From an uncultured Collinsella sp. (lineage in GTDB: Bacteria > Actinomycetota > Coriobacteriia > Coriobacteriales > Coriobacteriaceae): a DNA stretch of 40,148 bases. Position 1 is the stretch's first letter; the number at the start of each line of letters is the position of its first letter. The position numbers were made by a program, and so were the translations under genes. The stretch is taken from positions 1 to 40,148 of the forward strand of contig CABURV010000013.1 of NCBI GenBank assembly GCA_902494035.1, given 5' to 3'. Positions 22,739 through 30,477 of this stretch are shown here, piece after piece. Under the pieces are notes generated by a model. The model searched no databases. It was given only the letters and a program-made list of their open reading frames with translations, and was not told the origin of the DNA.

Positions 22739-24256
22739 ATGGCGCTCTATCTGGGTATTGATATTGGGACAAGCGCCTCTAAAGGCGTTTTAATCGATGA
22801 TCGATGCAATATCGTTTGCCAAGCCTCTTGTGGACATGAGACGGACAACCCGTGTGACGGATGGTACCAGCATGATGCGGAGGCAGTCTGGTGGGGCGAT
22901 TTCTGCCGCTTGTCGCGCGAGCTGGTGGCGCGATCGGGGGTTAACGCGGCACAGATCGGATGCGTGGGCCTTTCCGCATTGGGTTGCGACTGTGTGCCGG
23001 TCGATACCGAGTGCAACGCGCTGGCGCCCGCGATTTTGTATGGAGTCGATGCACGTTCGAAGCCGCAGATTGACGAGCTCCTTTCCGAATATGGGTCAGA
23101 TCGCGCACGCGAGCTTTTCGGGCACGATCCCTGTTCGTCAGATATTGCTCCCAAGATCTTGTGGTTTAAGGAGAATATGCCCGAGGTGCACGAACGTGCC
23201 GCGAAGTTCCTGACGGCGTCATCGTTTCTATGCACAAAGTTGACGGGGCGTTTTACGGTGGACCGTTATTTGGCGGAGGATTTTCTTCCCCTATACGACC
23301 GCTACACCTGGAAGGTTGATGCTCGTGAATGTGCTCGTTTCTGCCGGCCTGACCAGATGGCGGAGGTAATGTCGGCTACCGATATTGCCGGGGTGATTAC
23401 GCGGCGTGCGGCTGAGGCGACGGGGCTCGCGGCAGGGACACCTGTCTTAGTGGGAACGGGCGACTCTGGTGCCGAGGCCATTTCGACGGGTGTATTCCGT
23501 CCCGGCGATATGATGGTTCAGTTGGGGAGTACGGCGTATTTCATCTACCTAGCTGATCATATGATCGATGATGCCCGCCTGTGGCCAGGGACGTTTATCA
23601 TTCCCGGAACTTACGGGATCTGCGCGGGGACCAATACGGCGGGTGCGCTCACATCGTGGCTGCGCCAAGAGCTGTATCGCGACGCCGTAGAGGCCGAGGA
23701 CCACGGTGGCCCCGATGCCTATTCGGTTATGGCGCATGATGCCACCGACGTGGCGCCGGGTGCCGATGGGCTCCTGTGTCTGCCGTACTTTGCGGGGGAG
23801 CGTACTCCGCTCAACGATCCCGAGGCGCGTGGCGTCTTCTTTGGACTGACCGGAAGGCATACGCGAGCCCATATGGTTCGCGCCGCCTTGGAAGGCGTCG
23901 CGTATACCGTTGCATCCCATGTCGACATTATCGAGCGAGAGCATGGACTGCCAATTGGGCGCATTATGCTTGTCGGAGGTGGAACCAAGAATCCAGTTTG
24001 GATGCAGGCTATCGCCGATGTATGCGGGCGCGAGGTCTCGGTTGCCAAGGTTACGGTGGGCGCATGCTTCGGCGATGCCATCATGGCAGCTCTCGCAGGT
24101 GGCGCCTATGCATCATGGGATGAACTCGCCCAAGTCCTTGGCGTTGCGCAAACAATCGTGCCCGATATGGCTGCCCACGAGTTATATGCGTCGCGCCGTC
24201 ATATCTTTGACGAATTGTATGCACGCAACCGTGATCTCATGCACGAATTGGTGTAA
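22739..24256 (+). CDS. FGGY-family carbohydrate kinase (xylulokinase-like)
   Basis: A 505-residue FGGY kinase. The N-terminal ATPase domain begins YLGIDIGTSASKGVLIDD. The second domain has VLVGTGDSGAEAISTGVFRPGD (catalytic Asp), MVQLGSTAYFIY and LCLPYFAGERTPLNDPEARG. The late IMLVGGGTKNPVWMQAIADV is the adenosine-binding segment. The closest well-known group is xylulokinase. Target sugars in FGGY vary (xylulose, ribulose, erythritol and others), so no symbol is given. It is the last gene of the operon, with GGGGAG upstream and a terminator after it. Confidence 0.9.
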   Translation: MALYLGIDIGTSASKGVLIDDRCNIVCQASCGHETDNPCDGWYQHDAEAVWWGDFCRLSRELVARSGVNAAQIGCVGLSALGCDCVPVDTECNALAPAILYGVDARSKPQIDELLSEYGSDRARELFGHDPCSSDIAPKILWFKENMPEVHERAAKFLTASSFLCTKLTGRFTVDRYLAEDFLPLYDRYTWKVDARECARFCRPDQMAEVMSATDIAGVITRRAAEATGLAAGTPVLVGTGDSGAEAISTGVFRPGDMMVQLGSTAYFIYLADHMIDDARLWPGTFIIPGTYGICAGTNTAGALTSWLRQELYRDAVEAEDHGGPDAYSVMAHDATDVAPGADGLLCLPYFAGERTPLNDPEARGVFFGLTGRHTRAHMVRAALEGVAYTVASHVDIIEREHGLPIGRIMLVGGGTKNPVWMQAIADVCGREVSVAKVTVGACFGDAIMAALAGGAYASWDELAQVLGVAQTIVPDMAAHELYASRRHIFDELYARNRDLMHELV

Positions 24257-24283
24257 AGCTGCCGAATTGTACTGCCTACCAAT

Positions 24284-24325
24284 AGGGACTGCGTTGTGCG
24301 ATTCGCATGTCCCTTGGCATTTTTT
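24284..24325. terminator. Terminator between the operon end and tatD
   Basis: AGGGAC-T-GCG pairs with CGC-AT-GTCCCT around a 10-base loop, followed a few bases later by TTTTTT (24320-24325). It lies between two convergent genes. Confidence 0.65.
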
Positions 24326-24336
24326 GCCCACAGGGG

Positions 24337-25119
24337 TTAGCGAAGGTCAAAAACAGAGTGCGCATTTGTTAAAACTGCCGACTCGATGCGCTTTGCGTCA
24401 CAGTTTTTGAGTGAGGCAATGCGCATCGAGGTCCTTGTGAGCGATTTGATGAGCGACTGCGCGCTTGTTTCTGTGTTTGGTTCGGCCGGCGCATCGGTCT
24501 CGAGCAGTAGGCGGTCGAGTGGAATCTGTCGTGCGTATTCGCGACCGCGCTTGGTCGCGAGCATGCGTTCGTTGACGGAAAAATAACAGCCCGCATTACG
24601 CGCGCGGACGAGTTCGTCCGAAGTACCGCTAAACCAGTGGAAGATGATAACGGGGGAGTCGGGGTTTGGGATGAGTAGTCCATGCGATTCGAGGACGTCC
24701 AGTACGGCTCCTGCCGAACGAACGGCGTGAATTGATATCACGCGCCCGGTAAGAGGATGCTGCACGAGCGCATCGCAGAGCCGGTTAAGTGCCTGTATTT
24801 GTAGCGGCTCACTTCCAGCAAAGCGCGCGGAAAAGTCGAGTCCGACTTCGCCGATGTAGCGTTCTTGGGCAGCAACTTCGCAAAGCAGATTGACTTCGAC
24901 AAAACCGCAGTGGCCATCGGCGAGCCACCAGGGGTGAAGCCCAACGCCGGCGATGATGCCTGGTTGGCGACAGGCGCGCTCGTTTGCGGCCGAAAAGTCG
25001 CGCGGATTGACGCCGCAGTCAAATAGACCCAAGCCCAGCGCCGTCGCCTCATCGGCAACGGCGTCCGGGTGAGCCATTAAATCAAGATGGCAGTGTGCAT
25101 CAAATAACCGGGGCTCCAT
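24337..25119 (-). CDS. TatD-family metal-dependent hydrolase
   Basis: A 260-residue TatD/YcfH/YabD-type hydrolase with all metal-ligand motifs in order: DAHCHLD (N-terminus), GVGLHPWW, IGEVGLDF, VISIHAV, IIFHWFSG and LLLETDAP. TatD proteins are metal-dependent nucleases or quality-control hydrolases. The ATG at 25119 lies 14 bases after the TcdA stop, so the two genes form an operon. Ribosome site is a modest GGAG. Length is slightly above the usual ~255. Confidence 0.93.
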   Translation of the reverse strand: MEPRLFDAHCHLDLMAHPDAVADEATALGLGLFDCGVNPRDFSAANERACRQPGIIAGVGLHPWWLADGHCGFVEVNLLCEVAAQERYIGEVGLDFSARFAGSEPLQIQALNRLCDALVQHPLTGRVISIHAVRSAGAVLDVLESHGLLIPNPDSPVIIFHWFSGTSDELVRARNAGCYFSVNERMLATKRGREYARQIPLDRLLLETDAPAEPNTETSAQSLIKSLTRTSMRIASLKNCDAKRIESAVLTNAHSVFDLR

Positions 25120-25133
25120 CTCGGTGCGCTCCG

Positions 25134-25931
25134 CTAGTCCAGACGTTGGCCATCGGAGCGTACGCGCTCAGTGCCGCGGCCGCTGATCTGGCGGATAACC
25201 TCGCCGGCAATCATCTGGCCCATGATGGGCGGCATATAGCTGGCAGTGCCCAACTCGGTACGCTCGTGGATGTTGGAAGGGTCGCGGGGCTGGGTCTTAA
25301 CCGATTCCTCGCAGCTAAATAGAACACGCAGGCTCTTGATTCCGCGCTTCTTGCATTCTTTGCGCATAATGCGGCTCATGGGGTCACGTACCGTATCGAA
25401 GATGTCGGCAAAGCGGAGGCACTCGGGATGGAGCTTGTTGGCCCCGCCCATGGAACTAACCAAACGAATGTCGTGGTCCTGAGCATATTTGGCAATGGTG
25501 AGCTTGGCCGAGATGGTGTCGATGGCGTCGACGACGTAGTCGAGCTTGCCGCCCGTCTGCTCAAAAACGCTCGCAAAGAACTCGTCGATGTTGTCGCTCA
25601 GCAGGTATTCGGTGCGCTTGATAACGGTGGCGGCGGGATTGATATCGCGAATCATGGCTTCCATCACGTCCACCTTGCGCTTGCCGATGGTGCTGTGAAA
25701 GGCGATGGCCTGGCGATTGATATTGCTGGGCGCGATGATGTCCTTGTCCAGAATGACGAAATGACCAATGCCGCCGCGGGCGAGTGCCTCGCAGCAGTTG
25801 GAGCCCACGCCTCCGCAGCCGAGCACCAGTACTGTGGAGCTGGCGAGTTTATCGAGCGCCTCGCGCCCCATAATGATCTCGAGCTTAGTGTCGCGTGTCT
25901 CGTTGGGAGTTGCGGCTGTGGTTTCGGTCAT
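25134..25931 (-). CDS. tcdA: tRNA threonylcarbamoyladenosine dehydratase
   Basis: A 265-residue E1-like (ThiF/MoeB fold) ATP-dependent enzyme that cyclises t6A37 to ct6A in ANN-decoding tRNAs. The nucleotide loop VLGCGGVGSNCCEALARGGIG is at residues ~35-55, with LDKDIIAPSNINRQA next. The family-specific DPMSRIMRKECKKRGI follows, and LFSCEES. The ATG at 25931 has GGAGG six bases before it; an ATG six bases further upstream abuts that site and is unlikely. It leads the TcdA/TatD operon. Confidence 0.93.
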   Translation of the reverse strand: MTETTAATPNETRDTKLEIIMGREALDKLASSTVLVLGCGGVGSNCCEALARGGIGHFVILDKDIIAPSNINRQAIAFHSTIGKRKVDVMEAMIRDINPAATVIKRTEYLLSDNIDEFFASVFEQTGGKLDYVVDAIDTISAKLTIAKYAQDHDIRLVSSMGGANKLHPECLRFADIFDTVRDPMSRIMRKECKKRGIKSLRVLFSCEESVKTQPRDPSNIHERTELGTASYMPPIMGQMIAGEVIRQISGRGTERVRSDGQRLD

Positions 25932-26018
25932 AGACATCCTCCGATGGGGAAGCGAATCGTGTTTTAGCTATCGTCATTATAGGTATTATCGCGATTCCAT
26001 TTGAACCCTTGGGGTTTG

Positions 26019-26047
26019 TTGAAATGGGATTGGAATTCGCATAAGAT
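26019..26047 (+). promoter_or_regulatory. Promoter of a candidate small RNA
   Basis: A -35 box TTGAAA (26019-26024) and a -10 box TAAGAT (26042-26047) with an exact 17-base spacer. No ribosome site or open frame of note follows before the terminator at 26110-26147. Confidence 0.55.
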
Positions 26048-26053
26048 GGAAGC

Positions 26054-26147
26054 AGATGGCACCCGTTGCAGCGGGTTAGCCAACTCCAAAACACGTTTGT
26101 AGCGTGAGAAGTGGCCGTCTTCGCATTACGCGGGGCGGCTATTTTTT
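26054..26147 (+). ncRNA. Candidate small RNA or leader RNA between tcdA and the sdpR-like gene
   Basis: Inferred from a promoter at 26019-26047 and a terminator at 26110-26147. The ~94 bases between can fold into a first hairpin (CCCG-TTGCAG-CGGG inside a GGC/GCC pair, near 26058-26081), a second (CACG-TTTGTAG-CGTG, near 26092-26106) and the terminator stem. It does not match any RNA family I can identify. It lies on the plus strand and ends 82 bases before the sdpR-like start, so it may be an independent RNA or a cis-acting leader. Confidence 0.45.
26110..26147 (+). terminator. Intrinsic terminator of the candidate small RNA
   Basis: AGTGGCCGTCTT pairs with GGGGCGGCTATT over 12 bp if G-U pairs are allowed, with a 10-base loop and then TTTT. 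The core GGCCG/CGGCT is Watson-Crick apart from wobble pairs. Confidence 0.6.
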
Positions 26148-26165
26148 GAGTGTAAGATTAGATAG

Positions 26166-26195
26166 TTAGACAAACATCTAAATATCGAGTATAGT
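26166..26195 (+). promoter_or_regulatory. Promoter and operator of the sdpR-like/sdpI pair
   Basis: The -35 box TTAGAC (26166-26171) and -10 box TATAGT (26190-26195) are 18 bases apart. The -35 lies inside the inverted repeat TTAGA-CAAACA-TCTAA (26166-26181), itself part of TTAGAT-N12-ATCTAA (26158-26181). This fits autorepression by an ArsR-type dimer. Confidence 0.55.
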
Positions 26196-26229
26196 GTGCG
26201 CGTCATGAGAGATGATGAGAGGAGGTCTT

Positions 26230-26508
26230 ATGCCGGGAGAGGGTTTTAAGGCGCTTGCCGATCCAACGCGACGGCGCATTTTGGAGTTGCTGCGCGAGGG
26301 CAATTGCACGGCGGGGGAGCTTGCCGAGCATTTCGATATCAGTAAGCCGTCGCTAAGCCATCACTTGGCGACGCTCAAAAACGCCGGGTTGGTGACCGAC
26401 GAGCGCCATGGCCAAAACATCGTATACAGCTTAAACACCACCGTCATGCAGGATTTAATTGGCTGGTTTATGGGCTTTACAAACACTGAAGGTGATAAGG
26501 ATGAATAA
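26230..26508 (+). CDS. ArsR-family repressor (SdpR-like)
   Basis: A 92-residue winged-helix repressor. FKALADPTRRRILELLREG is the family opening, DISKPSLSHHLATLKNAGLV the recognition helix region, and ERHGQNIVYSLNTTVMQDLI the wing and C-terminal helix. It lacks the cysteine metal-binding motif of ArsR/CadC, as SdpR does. The ATG at 26230 has GGAGG upstream. Its last codons overlap the start of the SdpI gene by 8 bases. In Bacillus subtilis, SdpR is held by SdpI at the membrane when toxin is bound; the same logic may apply here. Confidence 0.9.
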   Translation: MPGEGFKALADPTRRRILELLREGNCTAGELAEHFDISKPSLSHHLATLKNAGLVTDERHGQNIVYSLNTTVMQDLIGWFMGFTNTEGDKDE

Positions 26509-27205
26509 CGAAAACAAGGGCATTCACCCCACGGGGGTATCGTCGCGCGTGTGGATTGCGCTGGTCGCTCTGTGCGTCGCCAATGTCGTAGCGCACCTCA
26601 TGGTGATGCCGAGCTTGCCTGCGCAGATTCCCACGCACTGGGGCGCGAACGGCGCCGTCGACGGTTGGGGCCCTAGCTGGATGGCCTCCGCGCTCGGCGT
26701 GCTGCCTCTGGCACTTCTTGCAATGTTCTGCGTGGTGCCGCGCATCGATCCCAAAGGTGAGGCATATCGAACCTCGGGCAAGTTCTATCAGGGCTTCGTA
26801 ATCGCCTTTACCTTGTTCATGTGTGCCGTAAGCTGGCTGGGAGAGCTTACGGTCTGGGGCGTGGTGCCGGCGGTCGGTTCGGTCAACGTGCTGATTTCCG
26901 GTGCTGTCGGTTTGCTGTTCATCGGCGTAGGCAACTACTTGCCGCGTGTGAAGCAGAACTATACGCTCGGTATCAAGACGCCCTGGGCGCTTGCCGATCC
27001 CGAGAACTGGCGCCGTACGCAGCGCTTTGGCGGTGCCTGCATTATGGTGCTGGGTGTTGGCCTGATTGTGATGGGCGTGGCGGGTAGCGTGCTTTCGAGT
27101 GAAGTCGTCGCCGCGGTGATTGCGGTTCTGGCGTTTGGTTCAGCCGGAGCTGCCTACGTCTATTCGTATCTGCTGTGGCGCAAATCGCAGCGAGCCGTTC
27201 GCTAA
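26501..27205 (+). CDS. sdpI: SdpI-family membrane protein
   Basis: A 234-residue membrane protein with six or so hydrophobic segments. The DUF1648-type start (VWIALVALCVANVVAHLMV, LPAQIPTHWGANGAVDGWG) is followed by an SdpI domain (LLFIGVGNYLPRVKQNYTLG, KTPWALADPENWRRTQRFGG). B. subtilis SdpI gives immunity to the SDP killing peptide and signals to SdpR. No sdpABC toxin genes are in the window, so the substrate or toxin is unknown. The ATG overlaps the end of the repressor gene, and a terminator follows. Confidence 0.9.
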   Translation: MNNENKGIHPTGVSSRVWIALVALCVANVVAHLMVMPSLPAQIPTHWGANGAVDGWGPSWMASALGVLPLALLAMFCVVPRIDPKGEAYRTSGKFYQGFVIAFTLFMCAVSWLGELTVWGVVPAVGSVNVLISGAVGLLFIGVGNYLPRVKQNYTLGIKTPWALADPENWRRTQRFGGACIMVLGVGLIVMGVAGSVLSSEVVAAVIAVLAFGSAGAAYVYSYLLWRKSQRAVR

Positions 27206-27271
27206 GGTTGCGGAAAACTAGCGTACGCAGTTCATAGTGTGTTAAGGGGGACTTTTCCCAGGTAGTATTAG

Positions 27272-27298
27272 GGGGTGTGGGCAACCATGCCCCTTTTT
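27272..27298 (+). terminator. Terminator after sdpI
   Basis: GGGGTGTGG-GCAA-CCATGCCCC followed by TTTTT: a 9-bp stem with two wobble pairs and a GNRA-type tetraloop. Confidence 0.75.
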
Positions 27299-27389
27299 CG
27301 TTAAGTTTCAGAGCCGATTTCCTTATTTCGTTTCCACTAAAGCGAATCAAGAATAGGGAAACAGCAGGTAGAAAGGATAGAACAGGCAT

Positions 27390-29069
27390 ATGGCGGAGTT
27401 TATCTACCAGATGTATCAGGCTCGCAAGGCCCATGGCGACAAGGTAATCCTTGACGACGTGACCCTGAGCTTCTACCCCGGTGCCAAGATCGGCGTCGTG
27501 GGCCCCAACGGTATGGGCAAGTCGACCCTGCTCAAGATTATGGCCGGTATTGAGGAGGTCTCCAACGGCGACGCCAGGCTCACCCCCGGCTACACCGTGG
27601 GCATCCTGCAGCAGGAGCCGCCGCTCGACGACGACAAGACCGTCATCGAGAACGTGCGCATGGCGTTTGGCGATATGATCGCCAAGGTCGATCGCTTCAA
27701 TAAGATTGGCGAGGAGATGTGCGACCCGGACTGCGACATGGACGCCCTCATGGCCGAGATGGGCAAGCTCCAGGACGAGATCGACGCTGCCGACGGCTGG
27801 GATATTGATTCCAAGCTCGGCCAGGCCATGGACGCCCTGCAGCTGCCCGATTCCGACATGCCGGTCAACGTGCTTTCCGGCGGCGAGCGCCGTCGCGTGG
27901 CCCTGTGCAAGCTGCTGCTCGAGGCTCCCGACCTGCTGCTGCTCGACGAGCCCACGAACCACCTGGACGCCGAGTCGATCCTGTGGCTCGAGCATTTCCT
28001 GCACAACTACCAGGGCGCCGTTCTGGCCGTTACGCACGACCGCTACTTCCTGGATAACGTTGCCGAGTGGATCTGCGAGGTCGACCGCGGCCACCTCTAT
28101 CCCTACAAGGGCAACTACTCCACGTATCTGGAGACCAAGGCCGCCCGTATCGAGGCTCAGGGCAACCGCGACGCCAAGCTCGCCAAGCGCATGGAGGCCG
28201 AGCTCGAGTGGGTTCGCTCCAGCCCCAAGGCCCGTCAAGCCAAGAACAAGGCCCGCCTGGCTCGCTACGAGGAGATGGAGGCCGAGGCCCGCGCAAGCCA
28301 GAAGCTCGACTGGACCGACATCCGCATCCCCGTGGGCCCGCGTCTGGGCAACAAGGTGCTCGAGGCCCATCATCTGCACAAGGAGTTCGATGGCCGCGTG
28401 CTCATCGATGACCTTTCGTTCACCCTGCCGCGCAACGGCATCGTGGGCGTCATCGGCCCCAACGGCGTGGGCAAGACCACGCTGTTCAAGACGATTGTGG
28501 GCCTGGAGCCGCTGACTTCGGGCGAGCTCGAGGTGGGCGAGACCGTCAAGATCTCCTACGTCGACCAGAACCGTTCCGGCATCGACCCCGATAAGAACCT
28601 GTGGGAGGTCGTCTCGGACGGCCTGGACCACATGATGGTGGGTGAGACCGAGGTTCCGAGCCGCGCGTACGTGGCGAGCTTTGGCTTTAAGGGCCAGGAC
28701 CAGCAGAAGCGCGCTGGCGTACTCTCCGGTGGCGAGCGCAACCGTCTGAACCTGGCGCTCACGCTCAAGCAAGGCGGCAACCTGCTGCTCCTCGACGAGC
28801 CCACGAACGACCTCGACGTCGAGACACTGTCCTCGCTCGAGGCGGCGCTGCTCGAGTTCCCGGGCTGCTCGGTGGTCATTAGCCACGATCGTATGTTCCT
28901 GGACCGCGTCGCCACGCACATCCTGGCGTGGGAGGGCACCGACGAGAATCCGGGCAACTGGTATTGGTTCGAGGGCAACTTTGAGGCCTATCAGGCCAAC
29001 CGTATCGAGCGCCTGGGTGAGGACGCAGCCCAGCCGCATCGTATCCACCGTAAGCTGACGCGCGACTAG
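27390..29069 (+). CDS. ettA: Energy-dependent translational throttle protein EttA (ABC-F ATPase)
   Basis: A 559-residue ABC-F protein with two ATPase domains and no membrane part. The first has GPNGMGKST, LSGGERRRV and LLLLDEPTNHLD. The second has GPNGVGKTT, LSGGERNRL and LLLLDEPTNDLD. The arm insertion lies after the first Walker A (~95-140) and the P-site linker carries RSSPKARQAKNKARLARYEEM. This, the length and the end segment match EttA, which binds the ribosomal E site and gates the first elongation steps according to ATP/ADP. AAAGGAT lies 12 bases upstream. It is a single-gene unit with its own terminator. Confidence 0.96.
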   Translation: MAEFIYQMYQARKAHGDKVILDDVTLSFYPGAKIGVVGPNGMGKSTLLKIMAGIEEVSNGDARLTPGYTVGILQQEPPLDDDKTVIENVRMAFGDMIAKVDRFNKIGEEMCDPDCDMDALMAEMGKLQDEIDAADGWDIDSKLGQAMDALQLPDSDMPVNVLSGGERRRVALCKLLLEAPDLLLLDEPTNHLDAESILWLEHFLHNYQGAVLAVTHDRYFLDNVAEWICEVDRGHLYPYKGNYSTYLETKAARIEAQGNRDAKLAKRMEAELEWVRSSPKARQAKNKARLARYEEMEAEARASQKLDWTDIRIPVGPRLGNKVLEAHHLHKEFDGRVLIDDLSFTLPRNGIVGVIGPNGVGKTTLFKTIVGLEPLTSGELEVGETVKISYVDQNRSGIDPDKNLWEVVSDGLDHMMVGETEVPSRAYVASFGFKGQDQQKRAGVLSGGERNRLNLALTLKQGGNLLLLDEPTNDLDVETLSSLEAALLEFPGCSVVISHDRMFLDRVATHILAWEGTDENPGNWYWFEGNFEAYQANRIERLGEDAAQPHRIHRKLTRD

Positions 29070-29078
29070 TAGCAAGTA

Positions 29079-29110
29079 GAAAGGCCGCCAGCAAGGGCGG
29101 CCTTTCTTGT
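29079..29110 (+). terminator. Terminator after ettA
   Basis: GAAAGGCCGCC and GGCGGCCTTTC make a perfect 11-bp stem with a 6-base loop, followed by TTGT. Confidence 0.85.
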
Positions 29111-29281
29111 AGCAATTGCACTGCAGCTATGCCCTGGCTGCTGGTTTGATTCATAATCAAAGTCATCTCTTTGGGATTAAAGCCCGTTTTTGCTATGAGT
29201 GATTTTCTAATTCCGTTTAAAACGTAAAGATGTATTGGGTTACAAGGACATAAGCGAATCGAATTGAAATATAACCAGTGC

Positions 29282-29309
29282 TGTAACGTTACAAAAAAGG
29301 TTATAGAAT
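29282..29309 (+). promoter_or_regulatory. Possible promoter of the secreted-protease gene
   Basis: A -10 box TAGAAT (29304-29309) with a weak -35 TGTAAC (29282-29287) 16 bases upstream. The -35 lies within a perfect 10-bp palindrome, GTAACGTTAC (29283-29292), which could be an operator. The surrounding 29107-29349 gap is AT-rich and otherwise shows nothing. Confidence 0.35.
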
Positions 29310-29349
29310 AGGAGTATCTTATAAGTCGCTCCTCTAGAAAGAAGAACAT

Positions 29350-30477
29350 ATGCTTTCGCGTCGTCGTTTTCTGCAACTTGTCGCGTCTTCAATTGTCGCC
29401 TTAGCCGCACGTCCGAAAGAGGTTTTTGCTTCGACGGGCAATATTGATGGTGAGCAGATACAATTTACTTCTGAAATTGCGCAAGAGCTTGCCGATAAAT
29501 ATATAAAGGGACTCCTCGGCTCTTCGTATACGCCTTCTGACCCTATTCCTTTTGTAGACGTTGATGGGTCCCCGCTTGGTTACATTGTTCCGGTTGTGAC
29601 ATCCAATAGAGCCGCGGGCTATTTGGTTTTAGATGCTTCAGATGATGAAATACTTACGGGATATCGTTTTGGAGACGGCTTAGTCAGCCCTATGGATCGG
29701 GGAGGAGATCTTGGTGTCGAGCCTTATTCTTTCAATAACCCAGTCGTAATGATCAATCCATTCGAATTCGGCGTGCAATCTTTGGACGGTTCAATAACAA
29801 CAAATTGCGGAAGAACAATCCCGGCTGTTTCCATAGAAGGACGGCCTGTCGTTTTATCGAATAAACCTTCAAGCTGGAACGATGTTGTAATTTACGCAAC
29901 TCAAATGCAGGATTACACAGTATCTGGATTTCGTTCCATTTCTCAGTTTATGTCATATGATGAAAGCGAGATTAAGAGGCTTACCGCCCACTATGCTTGT
30001 ATGGTGACGGCTTTTTCGAACGTTGCGGAACTGTATGGCATTGCCAATTTATATAGCGACCCTTCGCAATATATGCAGATATGGAATTACACCAATACCC
30101 ATGCTCTTTCCGATGAAGAACAGACTGTTCCCGGTGTTGTTTTGGGCGGAACGCCGATTTCAACCTGTGCAACGGGGTTTACAAATTACTGCGCAAGCAG
30201 AGGGAGTAATCTTATCGCTCGCACTGTCTCCTCCCCGGCTATCGTGAACATTCAAAATGAGATTAACTCTAATAGACCGAATGTTTTACATGCGAGTTTG
30301 TACAACGGATCAGCCCATTCTGTAACAGCGGAGGCTTACGCCACACTTACTGGTAAGAAAACTGGAGAGACAAGGCAGATGATTGGCATAGCGGACGGCT
30401 GGAATTCATCCTTATCCTTCCTGAAGTATGATCAGAGTTATTATGCGTGGACTTATGGAACGACTTTTTCGAAGTAG
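29350..30477 (+). CDS. Tat-exported putative cysteine peptidase (C39/C10-like)
   Basis: A 375-residue secreted protein. The start MLSRRRFLQLVASSIVALA is a twin-arginine signal (SRRRFLQL) with a likely cleavage near EVFAS. Residues ~30-110 (ADKYIKGLLGS, VDGSPLGYIVPV, AGYLVLDASDDEILTGY) resemble the propeptide of streptopain-like (C10) proteases. The later HYACMVTAFSNVAELYG has a candidate catalytic C217, and NGSAHSVTAEAYATL a candidate H323. Both match the papain-fold C39/C10 layout, though the usual CGPTA or CG start is altered to YACMVTA. Activity is therefore uncertain. Base composition is clearly more AT-rich than the genes on either side. AAAGAAG precedes the ATG. It overlaps a lipoprotein gene. 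Confidence 0.6.
   Translation: MLSRRRFLQLVASSIVALAARPKEVFASTGNIDGEQIQFTSEIAQELADKYIKGLLGSSYTPSDPIPFVDVDGSPLGYIVPVVTSNRAAGYLVLDASDDEILTGYRFGDGLVSPMDRGGDLGVEPYSFNNPVVMINPFEFGVQSLDGSITTNCGRTIPAVSIEGRPVVLSNKPSSWNDVVIYATQMQDYTVSGFRSISQFMSYDESEIKRLTAHYACMVTAFSNVAELYGIANLYSDPSQYMQIWNYTNTHALSDEEQTVPGVVLGGTPISTCATGFTNYCASRGSNLIARTVSSPAIVNIQNEINSNRPNVLHASLYNGSAHSVTAEAYATLTGKKTGETRQMIGIADGWNSSLSFLKYDQSYYAWTYGTTFSK

Noticed and set aside
26045..26110. Possible tRNA at the candidate small RNA
   Set aside because: There are CCCG/CGGG and CACG/CGTG hairpins, but no acceptor stem, no T-loop TTCRA and no anticodon arm of the right spacing.
27042..29075. 677-codon open frame on the minus strand opposite ettA
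   Set aside because: The plus strand encodes a full ABC-F protein with both Walker and signature motifs; the reverse frame is a leucine/valine-rich artefact.
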